Notes: generated by a model from the letters alone, not told the origin. Counted from the stretch's first letter, positions 1 to 13,357 are shown. The stretch: DNA of 64,000 nucleotides from Sabellastarte sp. h YS-2021 (GCA_964017235.1 OZ024936.1:94772537-94836536); one strand, 5' to 3'. Numbers and translations are program-made.

Positions 1-479
1 TTGAGAAAAAGATTGATCAGTTAGGTGCAAGACTAACAACAGATTTCACCAAACAATGTTATGAATTAAAGAAGGATTTAAAGAAAGACTTGAGTGAAAT
101 GAATAGTAGAGTAAACAGTTTGGAACAACGCATAGTAAAGTTGGAGAAGAATAAAAATGGAATTTCAAAATCATTTGGTGACCCATTGGAAAATACAGAT
201 GTGACTATTATAGTTACAAATGTATTCCAGCATCCGAATGAGGACCCTTTGGAAACAGCACACTTGATGGTCTCTGCAATAGGTAAAGATGAAAATAACA
301 AGAAGATTGCATCACAAGTGGTGATAACAGCAGCTAAACATTTACCAAACAGAAACCAAAAAGGCCCAGGTTTGTTGAAGATATCTTTCACAGACTTAGA
401 GGAAAAGAAATACATTCTGAGGCATAAGTCTTTGCTGAAGAATACCACAGGATATGAATGGGTTTTTCTTCTGATGTAA
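1..479 (+). CDS. LINE ORF1 protein, 3' part (left end cut by window)
   Basis: The frame is open from base 3 to the stop at 477-479, so the protein starts left of the window. It is probably the RNA-binding chaperone ORF1p of a non-LTR retrotransposon. The first ~50 visible residues are rich in Lys, Glu and Leu with a heptad-like pattern (for example VNSLEQRIVKLEK), suggesting a coiled coil for trimerisation. A compact C-terminal part follows (TDVTIIVTNVF..., then KYILRHKSLL), in the place where L1-type ORF1 proteins carry an RNA-binding fold. It lies directly before an endonuclease/RT ORF, which fixes the identity. The RNA-binding assignment is inferred from position, as no zinc knuckle is visible. 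Confidence 0.7.
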   Translation, partial: EKKIDQLGARLTTDFTKQCYELKKDLKKDLSEMNSRVNSLEQRIVKLEKNKNGISKSFGDPLENTDVTIIVTNVFQHPNEDPLETAHLMVSAIGKDENNKKIASQVVITAAKHLPNRNQKGPGLLKISFTDLEEKKYILRHKSLLKNTTGYEWVFLLM

Positions 480-3400
480 TCAAAACAGATTTACTTGCAG
501 ATACTTTTGAAGACATGCACATCTCCTCCCTTAATATAAATGGATGGACAGAAAACAATAAACAGCTTCGATTGGCCTTAATTAAATACACAAGGCCAGA
601 TGTGTTGTGTTTACAAGAGTCCCACCTTGATGCTGGACAACCACTAGACATTGAGGGCTATTTATGGATTGGCCATAACAGGAAAAGTAAACATGTGAGA
701 GCAAAGAAGGCCAGTGGGGGAGTGGGAATACTTGTTAAGGACAAGGTATTAGATCAGTATTCTGTTTCTAGTATTGATAAATGTTTTGATGGTATTCTTG
801 TAATTTGTTTGCAACATAAAACCACAGACTTCAAATTAACTTTGATAAATGTATATTTACCCCCTGAAAACTCAATCTGGGGACGTGATTGTGATACATT
901 TACCTCATACCTGACTTCAGTGTTGTTTAGTTCACACTCCTCTGACATTATCTTAGTGTTGGGTGATTTTAATGCTAGAATAGGTAATGAATTAGACTAT
1001 ATTCATGAAATCGATGATTTACCAAACCGCTTCCCAATTGATTTTGCTAAACATTCTCATGGTGATTCACTTGTAGAGTTTTTAAAAGACACAAAACTGA
1101 ATATAATTAATGGAAGAATTTCAACAGAATCTGATAATTTCACATGTATTAACAACCATGGGAAGTCAGTTGTTGATTATATGATGATCCCACATGATTG
1201 TATTAATTATTGTTCCTCTTTTAAAGTTGAGACAATGTCGGACCTATTATTCAAATACAATTTATATAGCTTTATATCACATGGATGAAAGCCACCAGAT
1301 CATTCACTATTGTCAGTAAATTTAAAATGTTCTTATATTGATAAGGGTGTTCATGGTTATTGTAGCAATGTAAACCGCATGTCAGGTGATATCTCATCCA
1401 CCAATCTTATTAACAAATCAAGTCAGAAAAGAAGTATAATTTTAAGAATAAGCCGGAAGCATGTATGAATTCATATGAGTGGAGGCACTCTATTTTGGCA
1501 CAAATTCATTCTTTAGAAAACCCCATAAAATCCCAAGAATCTATAGACATTGTGTATAATCAATTTTCTGAAGTTGTTTTCACAGAATTAGATTCGTTTT
1601 TAAAAATTAGAAATATTTCAAAATCTACCAAGAGGCGTTATAGAAACAATAAGCCATGCTGGTCAGATGATTTAAAAATCATGTTGAAAAAGATGAGAGA
1701 TGCAGAAAACAGCTTTCTAAACCACAACAAAAATGGTAGTAAGAAAATCAGAGATCATTTAAGGTCACAGTATATTACAAAGCGTCCTACATTTGACAAG
1801 GCATTAAGGCAAGCAGAGAGAAAGTATAATAGGGGGGTATAAACGATATTGAGAAAGTCAATACCCAAAACCCAAGGGTTTTTTGGGAATACATAAAAAC
1901 GTTAAGTCCAAGAATAGGCAATAAAATACCAATGAAAGTGAAAATAAATGAAACTGTGACAGCGATTGAGAATGAGGTTTTGAATAAATGGCAAGAAGAT
2001 TTCTCAAACTTATATAGTATTCCAGATAATGTGGAGTATGATGATGTATTTAAGCGGCAAAAGGTTTATGAAAAATCACTTCTTGAGAAAGACTCACTTA
2101 TTATTAATGATTTCATTAACAAGCCAATTAGCTTTCAAGAAGTGGAACAGGTCACTAACTCCTTAAAATTGAACAAAGCATGTGGTTTTGATGGGATACC
2201 CAACGAAGTTGTAAAAAATAAGGATGTTGTTTTGTATTTGTGGAAATTATTTAATATCCTATTTGAGCAGTTTGATGCCTTCAGTTTGGTTGAAAGCTAT
2301 TATAACTCCAATACCAAAAGGAGCAAAATGTGACCCTTGTGTGCCTCTGAATTATAGAGGCATCAGTTTGTTAAGCTGCATATCAAAGGCATACTCTGGT
2401 TTAATTAATAAACGGTTGACTAGGTACCTTAAGGAAAAAAACTTTTTAGTCGATGAACAGAATGGTTTCCGGAAAAATAGATCTTGTGAAGAGCATATAT
2501 TTTCTCTCAATAGTATTATTCAAACAAATGTCAAAAGTAAAAATTCTGTATTTGCAGCTTTTATCGACTTAGAAAAAGCTTTCGATTGGGTGGACCGTGA
2601 CCTACTGTTTTATAAACTCTTGCATAACAATATCAATGAGAAAATATTCAAAGCAAGAAGACTTTTATACACAAACACACTTGCATGTATGAGAATAAAT
2701 AAACATTACACTGACTGGTTTGAAATAAATAATGGTGTTCGCCAGGGCGATACACTCTCCCCAACTCTCTTTTCCTTCTTTATAAATGATTTAGCAACGG
2801 AGGTAAAAGAACTTGGTCTGGGTATTGATATTAATGGTATAAAAATATGCATTCTCTCTCTATATACAGTATGCTGATGATATGGTTTTGATTGCAGATT
2901 CAGAATCTGAACTACAGTCAATGCTAAATGTAATGTATCAATGGTGTAAAAAGTGGCGTTTGAGGCTTAATAGTAATAAAACAAAAATTGTTCACTTTAG
3001 AGGAAAGAGGGTAAAACAAACAATGTTTAAGTTTACATATGGTAGTAAAGCAATAGACATAGTCAAATGTTATAAATATTTAGATATTATGTCATATGAT
3101 GAATGTTCTAAAACACTATCTGAATCAGCTGGGCGAGCACTTGGTGCGTTAATATCAAAGTTTAAACATTTTAGAGACACTGGGTATGAAACTTTCACAA
3201 AATTTTTTGACTCAGGTGTACAGCCAATTCTAACATATGGGTCTAGTGTATGGGGAGTAAAGATATTTAAAGATATTGACAAAGTCACAAACAGGGGCTT
3301 GTCGTTACTATTTAGGATTGCATAAGTTTACACCAATACCGGCACTATACAGTGAAATGGGATGGTTGCCATCTTTATTCTATAGGCAAGCTAATGCCTT

Positions 3401-3994
3401 GAGACTATGGAATCAAATTTTAAATATGAACTCTGAGAGACTTAGGAAGAATATCTTTTTGTCAGACTATGGAAGTAACAGTGGTTGGTGTCAAGAACTA
3501 AAATCCCTTGCATCTATGTGACATTAATTTGGCAATGGTAAAGTTAAGAGGAAATTTTGAAACCAAATGGAAAATTGAGGTGAAAAATAAACCAAAATTA
3601 AGGACATATAAAACCTTTAAAACATCATTTGAAACATCTAAGTATATTAAATGGAATTTAGAGAAATCTGATAGATCACTACTTGCCTAGTTTATGTGCG
3701 GAATATTACAATTAAGAGTAGAGTGGTCATTTTATTAATTTAAAACTTGAGGAAAGAATTTGTCAATTATGTGACTTGAATTGCGTTGAAGATGAGTTTC
3801 ATTTTTTATGTATCTGTCCTGTTTACTCTGACCTTCGCAAAGATTTGTACTTAAAATATTCACAGTTATTGAAAGATTTTGATAGTCTAACAGAGGGAGA
3901 TGTATTTATTTCAGTTTTAAAGAATCCAACCAGACAACTCCTCAAATATTTAAAGTGTTCCTGGAAAGTAAGAAAAGAAAAGTTGTATCAGTGA
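458..3994 (+). pseudogene. LINE ORF2: endonuclease-reverse transcriptase, decayed
   Basis: This is the pol-like ORF of the same LINE. An APE-type endonuclease comes first (458-1330): LNINGW, LCLQES, GDFNAR, SVVDYMM and, after an in-frame TGA at 1286-1288, PPDHSLLSV where the family normally has SDH. Reverse transcriptase follows (about 1930-3325): PIPKGAKCDP, NYRGISLL, FIDLEKAFDWVD, GVRQGDTLSP and YADDMVLIAD. The C-terminal part has a cysteine/histidine motif, CQLC...EDEFHFLCICP (about 3760-3830). The coding frame changes several times (near 1465, 1930, 2230, 2870, 3290, 3510 and 3720), so the copy is dead. The start could be ATG 458, overlapping ORF1 by 22 bases, or ATG 515 just downstream. 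Clade is unsure: L1-like or I/Nimb-like. Confidence 0.85.
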
Positions 3995-4201
3995 AAAGTC
4001 AGTGTCTGCACTTCACATAAGTATGGATTTAAATTATTAGCATTCTTTAATTTCTTCTAAATATTTACTGTATTATTATTATTAACTTTAAGTGACATAT
4101 AAGCCCATGGGGGCTGGGTAACTCATTTTGTGTTGTATTATTCTTTGCTTTTTTATTTATGTTACATGTCACTATAATAAATAAAATCTTATCTTATCTT
4201 A

Positions 4202-4900
4202 ATGTACATTACAAAATAATTCACTTTTTTCTTCAATAGGATGACATAAGAAGTGTGTTTTAATTCTAGTAAATCAGTTGAATTATCCAGTTCATTTGCT
4301 CCAAAAGTGTTGTAAGTTACCTAAAAATAATGCACACTTTTAACAATAGAATGACATCACAACTGTGCTACTACTGAAATTCTTTTATAAAGGCAAATAG
4401 CAATGATAACTACATATGTTATTTAACATTCCACTTGAAAAGCGTTATATTCTGTTGACAAAAGGTATTTTGATATAACAAGAAGACTTTCAACTTCATG
4501 AGCTTTTATGTTGCTTCCTTGTTTATATACAGCAGAAAAAAATCGATGTAAATTAACGTGTAAAAGGAGCCACAAAAAACGTATAGGGATGATGGATGGG
4601 GTATTGTGTAAAGGAATCTCAGCTTAAAACCCATATTAAAAATGTGAGCAGGATGTCTAGATATATGTATTCAGTTTAAAAATTAAAATACTTACATTAA
4701 TTTTTCCAATGTTGAGATAAAAAGTTCTTAATTATGTTGTATGTCAACCAGAAAGTAAACATAGACTTAACTTGAAGTATTAACCATAGTGTAACGACTA
4801 GTCTAGAGTCATAGTAAAAAATCAGTGTTTTAACCAGAGAACAACTATGTGGTAAAAATAACCATGTCTTTGATTTACACCAGTCCCTAGTTAAATTTCA
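4202..4900. other. No gene seen
   Basis: AT-rich sequence between the LINE tail and the DIRS-like element. No open frame with recognisable similarity, RNA gene or clear repeat boundary is visible. The left edge of the DIRS-like element may lie near its end. Confidence 0.4.
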
Positions 4901-5188
4901 TCAACTATTACATAACGACATTGTTGTTTTAACGATGGCTTTGATTTACGGGCCCCAGAATTATAAACAGAACCCTCTTCGGGGTCTCGTAAAGTGTGCA
5001 TTATTTTCCCAGTAAGGCACACTTTTTCATACTTTACCTATCACTAAAAGCACACAGCAAGGCTCGACTTGTTCAAGCATTTGCTTGGAGAATTATTTTT
5101 AGGGATAAAATGCTAAGTTTAAAAGTTTGGTTTATTCTTTTGGTTAGGTTTAAAGCTTGGTATTTGTAACAAGCCAGGTTTTGCTGAG

Positions 5189-6091
5189 GTGCGTGATCTA
5201 CTCTCATTACAGATGGTAAAGTTTTACTGCAAGTCTTATGATCTCTTGGGAAGGGAGTTACAGCACCCCAGACCTTTGGGGAGGAATTGTAGATTACATT
5301 CATCTGCATCCTTGGGGGAAGTGGTACAGGAGACTTCACAAGGTAGTGCTGCAGAGCAGCCAGGTGCTGTTGGTGGTGATCCAGCCATGTCTCCAGTAGC
5401 AGTCACAGCTAAGAGTGGTAACAATGCACTTGTACTAATTTTAGAGAAAATACAAGCCTTGGAAGAAAATAATAGCAGATCACATTCCTTGAGTGGTGTG
5501 TCACATAGTTCGCCAAAGAAATCACATCAGCTCTCACAACTGTGCAGAGTTAAAGTGCAGCCCGAGGGAAATCAGTCTGAATCTGAAGATAGTTTGCTGC
5601 CAGGAGCCAAATTTCTTAAGGAGAATGAGCTCATTCAGAGTCAGGTTCAGGGTCAGATCAGGCGTTTGTGTGGCAAACCAAGAGCCATAGGTACGGTAAA
5701 CTTTAAATCTGGTTTACTTAGAGCAAATGAAAATAAGAAAAAAATAGAAGTAGCCTGGCCCCATGAATTTTGTTACTTTGGCATTAGTGGAAAAAATCCC
5801 CAATATGAAGAACTGAGTGTATTTCAAATTATTTTTGGCCATATTAGGTGTATACAAGAGGAACAAAGTCAGGCAGTCCGAGATAATATGTTGGAATATT
5901 TGAACCTTTTAATGGAGGATACCATTGAGACAAACTGGGCTACAGGAATAAGGGCTCATAGTGTAGTGTTACAAACAATGGAAAGGGGTAGATGTTCATG
6001 GGATAAGTTTGAATCTGTTGATAGAATCCGTATGAGATGTACACAACGCACATTGCAACCCAGTGATAAAGCACATAGTGACCAAAAGAAA
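5189..6091 (+). pseudogene. DIRS-like gag, left part
   Basis: This is the structural protein gene of fossil 1. Near its N-terminus is a QHPRPLGRNC motif matching QHPRPVGKRC in the third DIRS-like element (about 36.3 kb). Further on, the segment around VAWPHEF...HIRCIQEE...MLEYLNLLMED aligns with VDWPQNF...FVRCIQEE...MLDYLGNLMED of that element. The gene is cut by the Gypsy insertion after 6091 and its C-terminal Cys/His part lies at 14179-14377. Confidence 0.75.
6088..6091. repeat. Target site duplication, left (GAAA)
   Basis: GAAA occurs directly left of the Gypsy element and again at 14179-14182 directly right of it. Four-base duplications fit Ty3/Gypsy integrases. An extra A makes a 5-base reading possible. 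Confidence 0.7.
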
Positions 6092-6912
6092 TGTTGCCGC
6101 ACGGTTCCTATCTGGTCGGTAGTTAGTAACTGGGCGGGCTTGACTAGGGTGAATCAAACCAAGCAGATGTCTTAACTATGTTTATTGAAAAATACCTCCA
6201 GTTTATAGTGATCACTGAGGACTCAACACAGCCGTTCACATATCCTGTCACACTTCTCACACTGATCGCCTTACAAAAACACCTATAAATAGATAGTCGT
6301 TGCTAATAGTACTTCGAAAAATAATATACTTATTACCTAGAATTACATAAACAAAAATCTTACAGTGAGCAACAAATATTTACGTAAAACTGTATTGCTC
6401 ACAGGTCACACAGATAACCACAAAATAATAAAACCTTATTTCATTATTAAATAAATGTGACTAGATATAATTTTATCACATAACCAAAGCTCAGGTTATA
6501 AAACTACTTATTCAATTAAATATATGTAATTCAATTAATAATTAAATACATTTCCATCACAACTAAAATGCACAGATAGTAACCTATCATAACCAGTATT
6601 TAAATCAAATCTATGTTTACAACTACAAAACTCAAACTGCTAGTTACAAGCAAACATTCCACTAAATCATAACACACATAACTTAAACACTCACCTGCAT
6701 CACCAAACAAACTACCACACTAGCTGCAAAGCCACAATCACACAATCACCAAAACCGTGACCCCCAACTCCTCTCTTTCAAAACATACAAAACAATGACA
6801 TCGCGCCGTTAGCAACTTCTGCTAACTGACAAAAGACAAAATTATTTCGTCTAGCCGTTTAAATAAAACGCGATTCTCGCCAACGTCCGCGATTCGCGGC
6901 CACGCTACCACA
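6092..6912 (-). repeat. Gypsy 3' LTR
   Basis: 821 bp, same length as the partner at 13358-14178 with no visible indels and about 8 substitutions by eye. Read on the minus strand it begins TGTGGTAGC and ends GCGGCAACA. A purine-rich stretch (GGGGAAG on the minus strand, 6915-6921) lies just upstream in element orientation, as expected for plus-strand priming. Confidence 0.93.
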
Positions 6913-7167
6913 TACTTCCCCGCATTGGGAAATGTCATCCTGACATAAAAAATCAAGTCACCTACACAATCACACCAGAATAACTGGACCAAATCCCAAG
7001 CCGAATCCCATCACAGTTGCAACATATAGTTCAAATACAAATAATAATACCAAAAATGATTACTTTCCATAACCATTCCAATTCAAAAGAACTTCACCAA
7101 AAAAAACATAAAACTTCTTAAAGTAGACAAAGTTGCATTGAAAATGTCATCCAACAGCAGTCAAAGG

Positions 7168-10100
7168 TCAAAATAACTCTAAAACATTCTTCAAAAAGTT
7201 AATCTTATCACGGGTTTGGGTGTCATTGGTTGGTCTGTCATCACTAGTAACAGTTTGTTGGCCATCTCCTACGACCTGATTAAACTTGTATACAAAATCT
7301 GGTCTCAAATGGGCAGTCGATTTCACCCTTGTAGACCTCCTTGGTGCTGGGACTGGATTCTTAGGGACAACACTGATGTCACCGTCAACATCTGAGGAAC
7401 TTGAAGTGAACACCACTTCCTCTGACACATCCGAGTCCTCCCCACCAGGTTCAATTCCTGAACCATGGTCCACCAGTTCATCACTCAATGCCTCCCCAGT
7501 ACCAGAGGAGACTACCTCACCATTATCTGGGTGAATAATACTCACTGACCCATTTGACTGAGCCAAACTAGACTTATCTATTTGTGGGGTGACTGATAAA
7601 CCCTGAGTCCTCCTGGGAGTTGGCACCGGAACCACAATCCTGGGTTTAGGTACAACCATTCCCCCATCGGAGTGAACATCTGATTCAACATCAGACTGCT
7701 CGGAGTCCCTGTCACCATTCGGCAACTGACTTGGACCATCCACTTGGTCAAATGTGCTGTGAAAAACCTGCTGACGAGGTTTTGGCTGTGGTACTGCTTG
7801 ACTTTCTAGTGGCAAACAGGGTATGGGTAGGAGCAAATTACGATGCAGTACCCGAGCTCTCCCACTTCCAGTTTCAGGCCTAACCTCATACACTGGGATA
7901 TCAGAATTGGGTTGCTCTACCACAACATATACATCCTGGCTCCATTTATCCGCTATCTTATGAGTACCCTGTAGCCCCACATTACGAAGCAGAACCCTGT
8001 CCCCGAGTTCCAAAACGGCGCCACGAATTCGCCTGTCATACCTATCTTTCTGATCTGCCTGACTACGCTTCACAGAGGACTCGGCTAAATCATAAGCCTT
8101 CTTTAGGCCCTCCTTAAGACTGTTTATGTAGTCACGAGATGTCACAGGACCAGATGATTCATGACGGCCAAGAGCAAGATCTACTGCAATTCTACGATGG
8201 CGACCAAACATTAAGTAATAAGGGGAGAACCCAGTTGTGTCATGTTTGGTACAATTATATGCATGGACAAGAGATCCGACATGACTTTTCCAGTCAGCCT
8301 TCTTCTTTAGATCCAAAGCTACCAAGCATATTGAGAAGAGTGGAGTTGAACCTTTCCACGATCCCATTTCCCATAGGGTGATATGGGGTGGTACGGCTCT
8401 TCTTGATATTCGCCATCTGACACAGCTCAGCTATCAATTTGCTCTCAAAGTTTCGGCCCTGATCACTATGTAACCTTCTCGGGAAGCCGTAGTGAACAAA
8501 GAAATTGTCAAAGAGCGTCTTAGCGGTGGTCTTAGCAGATTGGTTGTGAGTCGGGTATGCCTGAGCATATTTTGTAAAATGATCAGTCACAACCAATATG
8601 TTCTCAATGCCACCCTTAGACTGCTCCAGTGCAGTCCATGCAGACCAGTTCCATAGGTTGACAAGTTTCAGTATTAACCAGCGGTGCCCTCTGAGGATTC
8701 CAGTCCTTTCTCCTCACACATCTACCACACCTGGCGATAAAATCACTAACTGATTGGTGCATGCCAACCCAGAAGTATCGCTCATGGAGTAACTCCAGGG
8801 TCCGATCTCGTCCAAGATGACCCATGTCATTGTGCACGTATGACAAAGCTGACTCCTGATACTTACTGGGTAAAACCAGTTGTGAATGCGGTTCACCTGC
8901 GCATATCCTTTTCCTGATCAATATCCCATTGACCACTTCAAGAGCTTTTCGCTCCTTCCAAAGTTTCATTGCATCAGGTGAAATATCGCCTTCAGCCATG
9001 TTGCTAGAGAGTTTCTGTTTAACTTCTCTGATCGCAGGATTGGCTTCCTGCTCCATTGACCAATCAATGACAGTATCCAGGGACGACTGACAGTCCCGAA
9101 CTAGGACATCAGGAATAGCCTGTTGCCCATAACAGAAACATTCCACAAGAACTGTACCGGGAACATGAACATGTAACATCTGGCTGACAATGGTAGAACT
9201 AACCTCTGGCCACTTAATCCTCGAAAGTGCATCTGCAGCACGATTTGCCGAGCCTGGACAATATGTCAAGGTAAACCGGTAATTTGCCAGCTGTGCAACC
9301 CACCTATGCCCGGCGGCATCCAACTTGGCTGACTTAAGCACATAAGTCAGGGGATTGTTGTCTGTGATCACAGAGAAAGTATTTCCATAAAGGTAATCAT
9401 GAAACTTCTCTGTGACCGCCCATTTCAATGCCAAGAACTCAAGCTTATGAACGGGATAGTTTCGCTCAGCCCTGGAAATTCCACGACTAGCGTAAGCGAT
9501 CACCCGCTCCAAGCCATTCTGCTCCTGTGACAATACAGCACCTAGGCCATCGCCACTTGCATCGGTGCGGAGAATGAATGGTTTTGAGTAATCAGCAAAA
9601 CCAAGAACCAGCACTTTTGCTTTAAAACCTCAAAGGCATGCTGCTGTTCTGGTCCCCACTTGAAAGGAGGATACTTAACCTTTGTCTTGGTTTTTGTTTG
9701 ATAATGCACTCCCCCTTGGGCCAACTGATGTAGTGGCTTTGCAATTTTGGCAAAATCTTTGATGAATCGTCGATAAAAGCTCATAAATCCAACAAAACTT
9801 TGGACTTGATTTACAGAAGTTGGCACAGGCCAAGACTTCACACTGGCTATCTTATCGGGATCCACTGAAATACCTTTCTCCGAAATTATATGTCCAAGAT
9901 ATCTTGTGTCCTTTCGTAAAAATTGATATTTGGACGGGCCCAATTTAAGTCCAGCTTCCTTCAGCTTCTGGAACACCGCCTCCAAGCGAACAAGATGTTC
10001 CTCGTACGTCTTACTAAAGATGACAATATCATCCAAGTAGAGCAAGCAAAATGACAGGTGAAGATCACCCATACAACTCTCCATTAGTCTCTGGAAAGTA

Positions 10101-11375
10101 GCCGGGGCATTGGTTAGACCAAAAGGCATGCGTTCGCATTCCCAAAACCCCAAGGGACCGACTGTAAACGCTGTCTTACATTTGTCCTCCTCAGCAAGAG
10201 GTACCTGCCAATAACCAGACTTTAAGTCCAGTACACTAAACCACTTGGCCCCAGATAACACATCCAATGTTGAGTCAATACGTGGTAAACTGTATCTGTC
10301 TGGAATAGTTTTGCGGTTGACTGCCCTTAAGTCAATACAAAACCTCAAAGCACCAGACTTTTTGCGCACTATCACCACATTTGAAGCATACGGACTCTGA
10401 GACTTGCGGATGACACCAAGTGTCTCCATTTCCTTCAAATGAGCCCGAACTTCCTCGTACATGGATGGAGGGATGGGTCGTGGTTTCTCCTTGAAAGGCA
10501 CATTGTCTGTAAGACGTATATGGTGTTCCGCCTTAGTTGTCAGACCCAAATTCCAAGTCATGAAGTGAAAATACTGACTTCCACTTCACCAATAGTCTTT
10601 GTACCTCACCGACTTGCTCGTCCGATAAAGTTTCCTTCATATGAGAGAAATTGTCAAGGAAGTCAGCGGACTGACTAAATGACACTTCATCAGCCACACT
10701 TCCCTTCTCAAGGCCAACCACATCCTCTGTGCTGTATAACTCACAAATGCGAGTCTTTGCTGGAATGGTAACAGGCTGTGACAAATGATTCACAAGGTCA
10801 ATGGGTAACCTGATCTTTGACCTACCTGGGGATACAATGTTCACACTTGGTGTAACCATAACCCCTTTTGGTAACCCAGACTTTCCTTCTATGCAAACAG
10901 TCATCTTTTGACAAACCGCTGGGGTTTGTGTTCGACCATAAATGATTACATGACCATTAGCTGGCACGGTAATGGGTTTGGAAATCCTTAGATCACCCAG
11001 ACTGTCGGTTTTACCCTGCACCGCCTGTTGCTTGGTAACAGCATACAACACATTCTTCCAGATGCGGTCAGGGTGAAGGTTGGAACTGGTAAGGTGACCA
11101 AGAATATTGGTACCAAGAAGCACCGGAACTCGTCTGTGATATTCTGTATCAGGCACAACTAGCATCAGCACTGGGAACTCGCCTAACGAAATCTCGGGTG
11201 ACTGAATTGCAACTTCTACCAATCCCAAATAGGGAACTTCATGACCACCTGCACCTTCAATAGACAATACCTTGTCCAAAGGCTGAACAGTCAAATCCAA
11301 AGAAGTGCAAAGACTCACTGCCATAGTGCTGACCATTGAACCAGTATCCAGCAAGCCGATACCTCCCTTCCACAA
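7168..11375 (-). pseudogene. Gypsy pol region (protease, RT, RNase H, integrase)
   Basis: Parts in order on the minus strand: aspartic protease with LLDTGS near 11.35 kb; reverse transcriptase about 10.5-9.7 kb with PYASNVV, FSVLDLKSGYWQVPL and YLDDIVIFS; RNase H about 9.6-9.2 kb with RTDASGDGLGAVLSQ and TDNNPL; integrase HHCC zinc finger about 8.9-8.7 kb (GHLGRDRT...CGRCVRRK); integrase core about 8.6-8.3 kb (HSDQGRNFES, YHPMGNGIVERFN); then a long integrase C-terminal extension with a DRVLLRN-type motif and a Ser/Pro-rich end. No chromodomain is evident. The region is broken and treated as a fossil. Confidence 0.92.
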
Positions 11376-11436
11376 ACAATCAGTGGTACTTCATTAGCCC
11401 TGCCAACAATATCTCTCACTAGATCATAGGAGCTTT

Positions 11437-12880
11437 TCATTGGGATGTCGGACCGCTCCCTTTGTCCGACCCCTTGAAGTTTAAACGACAGTTTTTCGCG
11501 ATGTGTCCCAGCTTGTTACACTTAAAACAGCGCACAGTCTTCCTGGAACCTGTTCCCGAACCCTGTGGTCGTGAATTCCTCTGTGTCTGTTGCGTAGACT
11601 GGGATGAAGTGGAATCTAAAGATGTCGTAGATGGTGTCACCTGGGAAAACTTGGTCTCCAAAGCGGTGAGCCTGGCTAGGATTTCATCGAACCCTTTCTT
11701 AAACATTGGTGACATTTCTGCATCTGCTTGTTGCACCTTTACTGTCTGTGCAGAAAACTCAACATCTACCTTCCTTGCCTCCACAATGAAGTTGGAACTG
11801 CCAGCCAAAGCATCAAATTTGTGCCTAAGGGCATCCTTGATCTTACCGCTGCGCAGCTTTGTCCAGAACTGTGTGTTGACCACAATATCATAATTGTCCG
11901 GGCTAATGATGGAAGCATCCTTCCTGGTAATCTTGGAAACTATATCTTCCAACCTGGCATACCATTCAGTAATACTCTCATTAGCCCCTTTGCTCTGCGG
12001 CATAAAACTGGGCCAACAACACATGTGGAGGATTAACATCTCCAAACATCATCTCGAAGCGTCGAAGAATGTCGCTGACGGAAGCACTCTCCCCCATGTG
12101 AAGAACCAGCTCCTGCGCCTGGCCTTTAATGGAACTCTTGATAGCGGTCAACACCATACCTTCTGGGCAACCTTGCCTAATCAAGCAGTTCACATCATGG
12201 CGAAATTGCTCATATGAACAATCCTTGGACGAGCCAGAAAAAGTGCTCACTCTTACACTGTGCCCAGTATTCTGGTTCCCGAAGTGAAAAGTTTGGTTAC
12301 CCAATGGTGTTGACTCAAATGGTCCAGCAGGAAGACCAGTTGGTGGTGAGTGAAGCATTTGCTCTGGCAAAGTAGGCTTAACTGTCTTCATCTCAGGTGG
12401 GTAAGCAACTCCCTGTGACACTGGAGGGTCCAGGGAAACTCGAAGGGCCTCACTCAACTGTTTCCTCTGTATCACCGACAATCCTCCAATTGCTTCCAGG
12501 ATGTCACTCATCTTAGGTTCAACTTTGGGAGTCGACTCAGTGATCCCTGTCTTTCCCATCTGCTCAGGCTTGGAATAAGCCCCAAGAATGCTTGGCTTCA
12601 GGCTAACCAAAAGGCTAGTCAGTTTTGGTGTAAGCACCTGAACTGTCACAATCTTGCCACAAAGAGGCTGGTTGTGATGTCTCAAAATTGCCATCTCAAC
12701 ATATCTGACATCCACAAAAAAAATAAAAATACCATGATCATGTGGAATGCAATCACAGATGACCTTATCCGGACTATTGTCTAGTTTCAAGTTGTTACAA
12801 ATTTCAACCGGGTCATAATCGGAGTCCAACCCACTAATATACACAATCTGCGATGTCGACATGATGTCACTACAACTCAT
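11437..12880 (-). pseudogene. Gypsy gag region, PNMA-like
   Basis: The N-terminal part has an RRM-like look (IVYISGLDSDYDPVEIC..., GIFIFFVDVRYVEMA, GKIVTVQVL). The middle resembles the capsid of PNMA-type Gags (VSTFSG, IKGQAQELV, ILRRFEMMFGDV). Near the end is a CCHC zinc knuckle, CFKCNKLGHIAKNC. PNMA genes of mammals are known to descend from Ty3/Gypsy gag genes with this build; the link here rests on motif order only. The region is broken and treated as a fossil. Confidence 0.8.
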
Positions 12881-13357
12881 AGGCTGTCAGAAAAATATCT
12901 CCAGGTTCTACCAGTTCACAAAAAAAAAAAAAATACCAACTCAAAGTGTCAATGTCAAATGCAAGCTAATCTAAATCAAAAATATTTATGCAAAGAAAAA
13001 TTAAAGATCTAAGTGCTCAAAAAAATACAAGTGCACTGTAAAATAGGTCAAAGTTAAGCTTATTCACTGCAAAAACTAATAATAATAAAAACCTACGCAA
13101 AAGGTAAAACAATAAGTCAATAAATAATTCTGTATAGCAGATAACTCACATTAACCTAACATGAGTCCCAAATGTGAAAACAAACGAACAGGTCAACAAA
13201 CGGAAATGAATACAGCAGACCCTCTTTTTTTCCAACAAAAACCAAACAAGAAAGCACGACTGGTTAAACATCAGTAATACAATTGATGGCTATTGAGCGG
13301 CAATAAATCCGACAAATATAATACTAAAACATTAGGGATCTCAGTAGGGGCTCCAAA
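12881..13357 (-). other. Gypsy 5' leader
   Basis: About 480 noncoding bases between the 5' LTR and gag, AT-rich with a run of A (plus strand) near 12910-12922. It is expected to hold the primer site and packaging signal; neither can be shown by eye. Confidence 0.5.

Larger units (their letters stand above)
1..4201 (+). mobile_element. Non-LTR retrotransposon (LINE), 5' end outside window
   Basis: The ORF1-ORF2 arrangement is followed by about 200 bases of 3' UTR. It ends in AATAAAATC and a short TCTTA repeat tail at 4184-4201 instead of a pure poly(A). The element is otherwise full length on this side but carries at least seven frame changes or stops, so it is old. Confidence 0.8.

Noticed and set aside
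11462-12217. Plus-strand open frames opposite the Gypsy gag region
   Set aside because: They are antisense shadows of a clear gag coding region and show no family features of their own.
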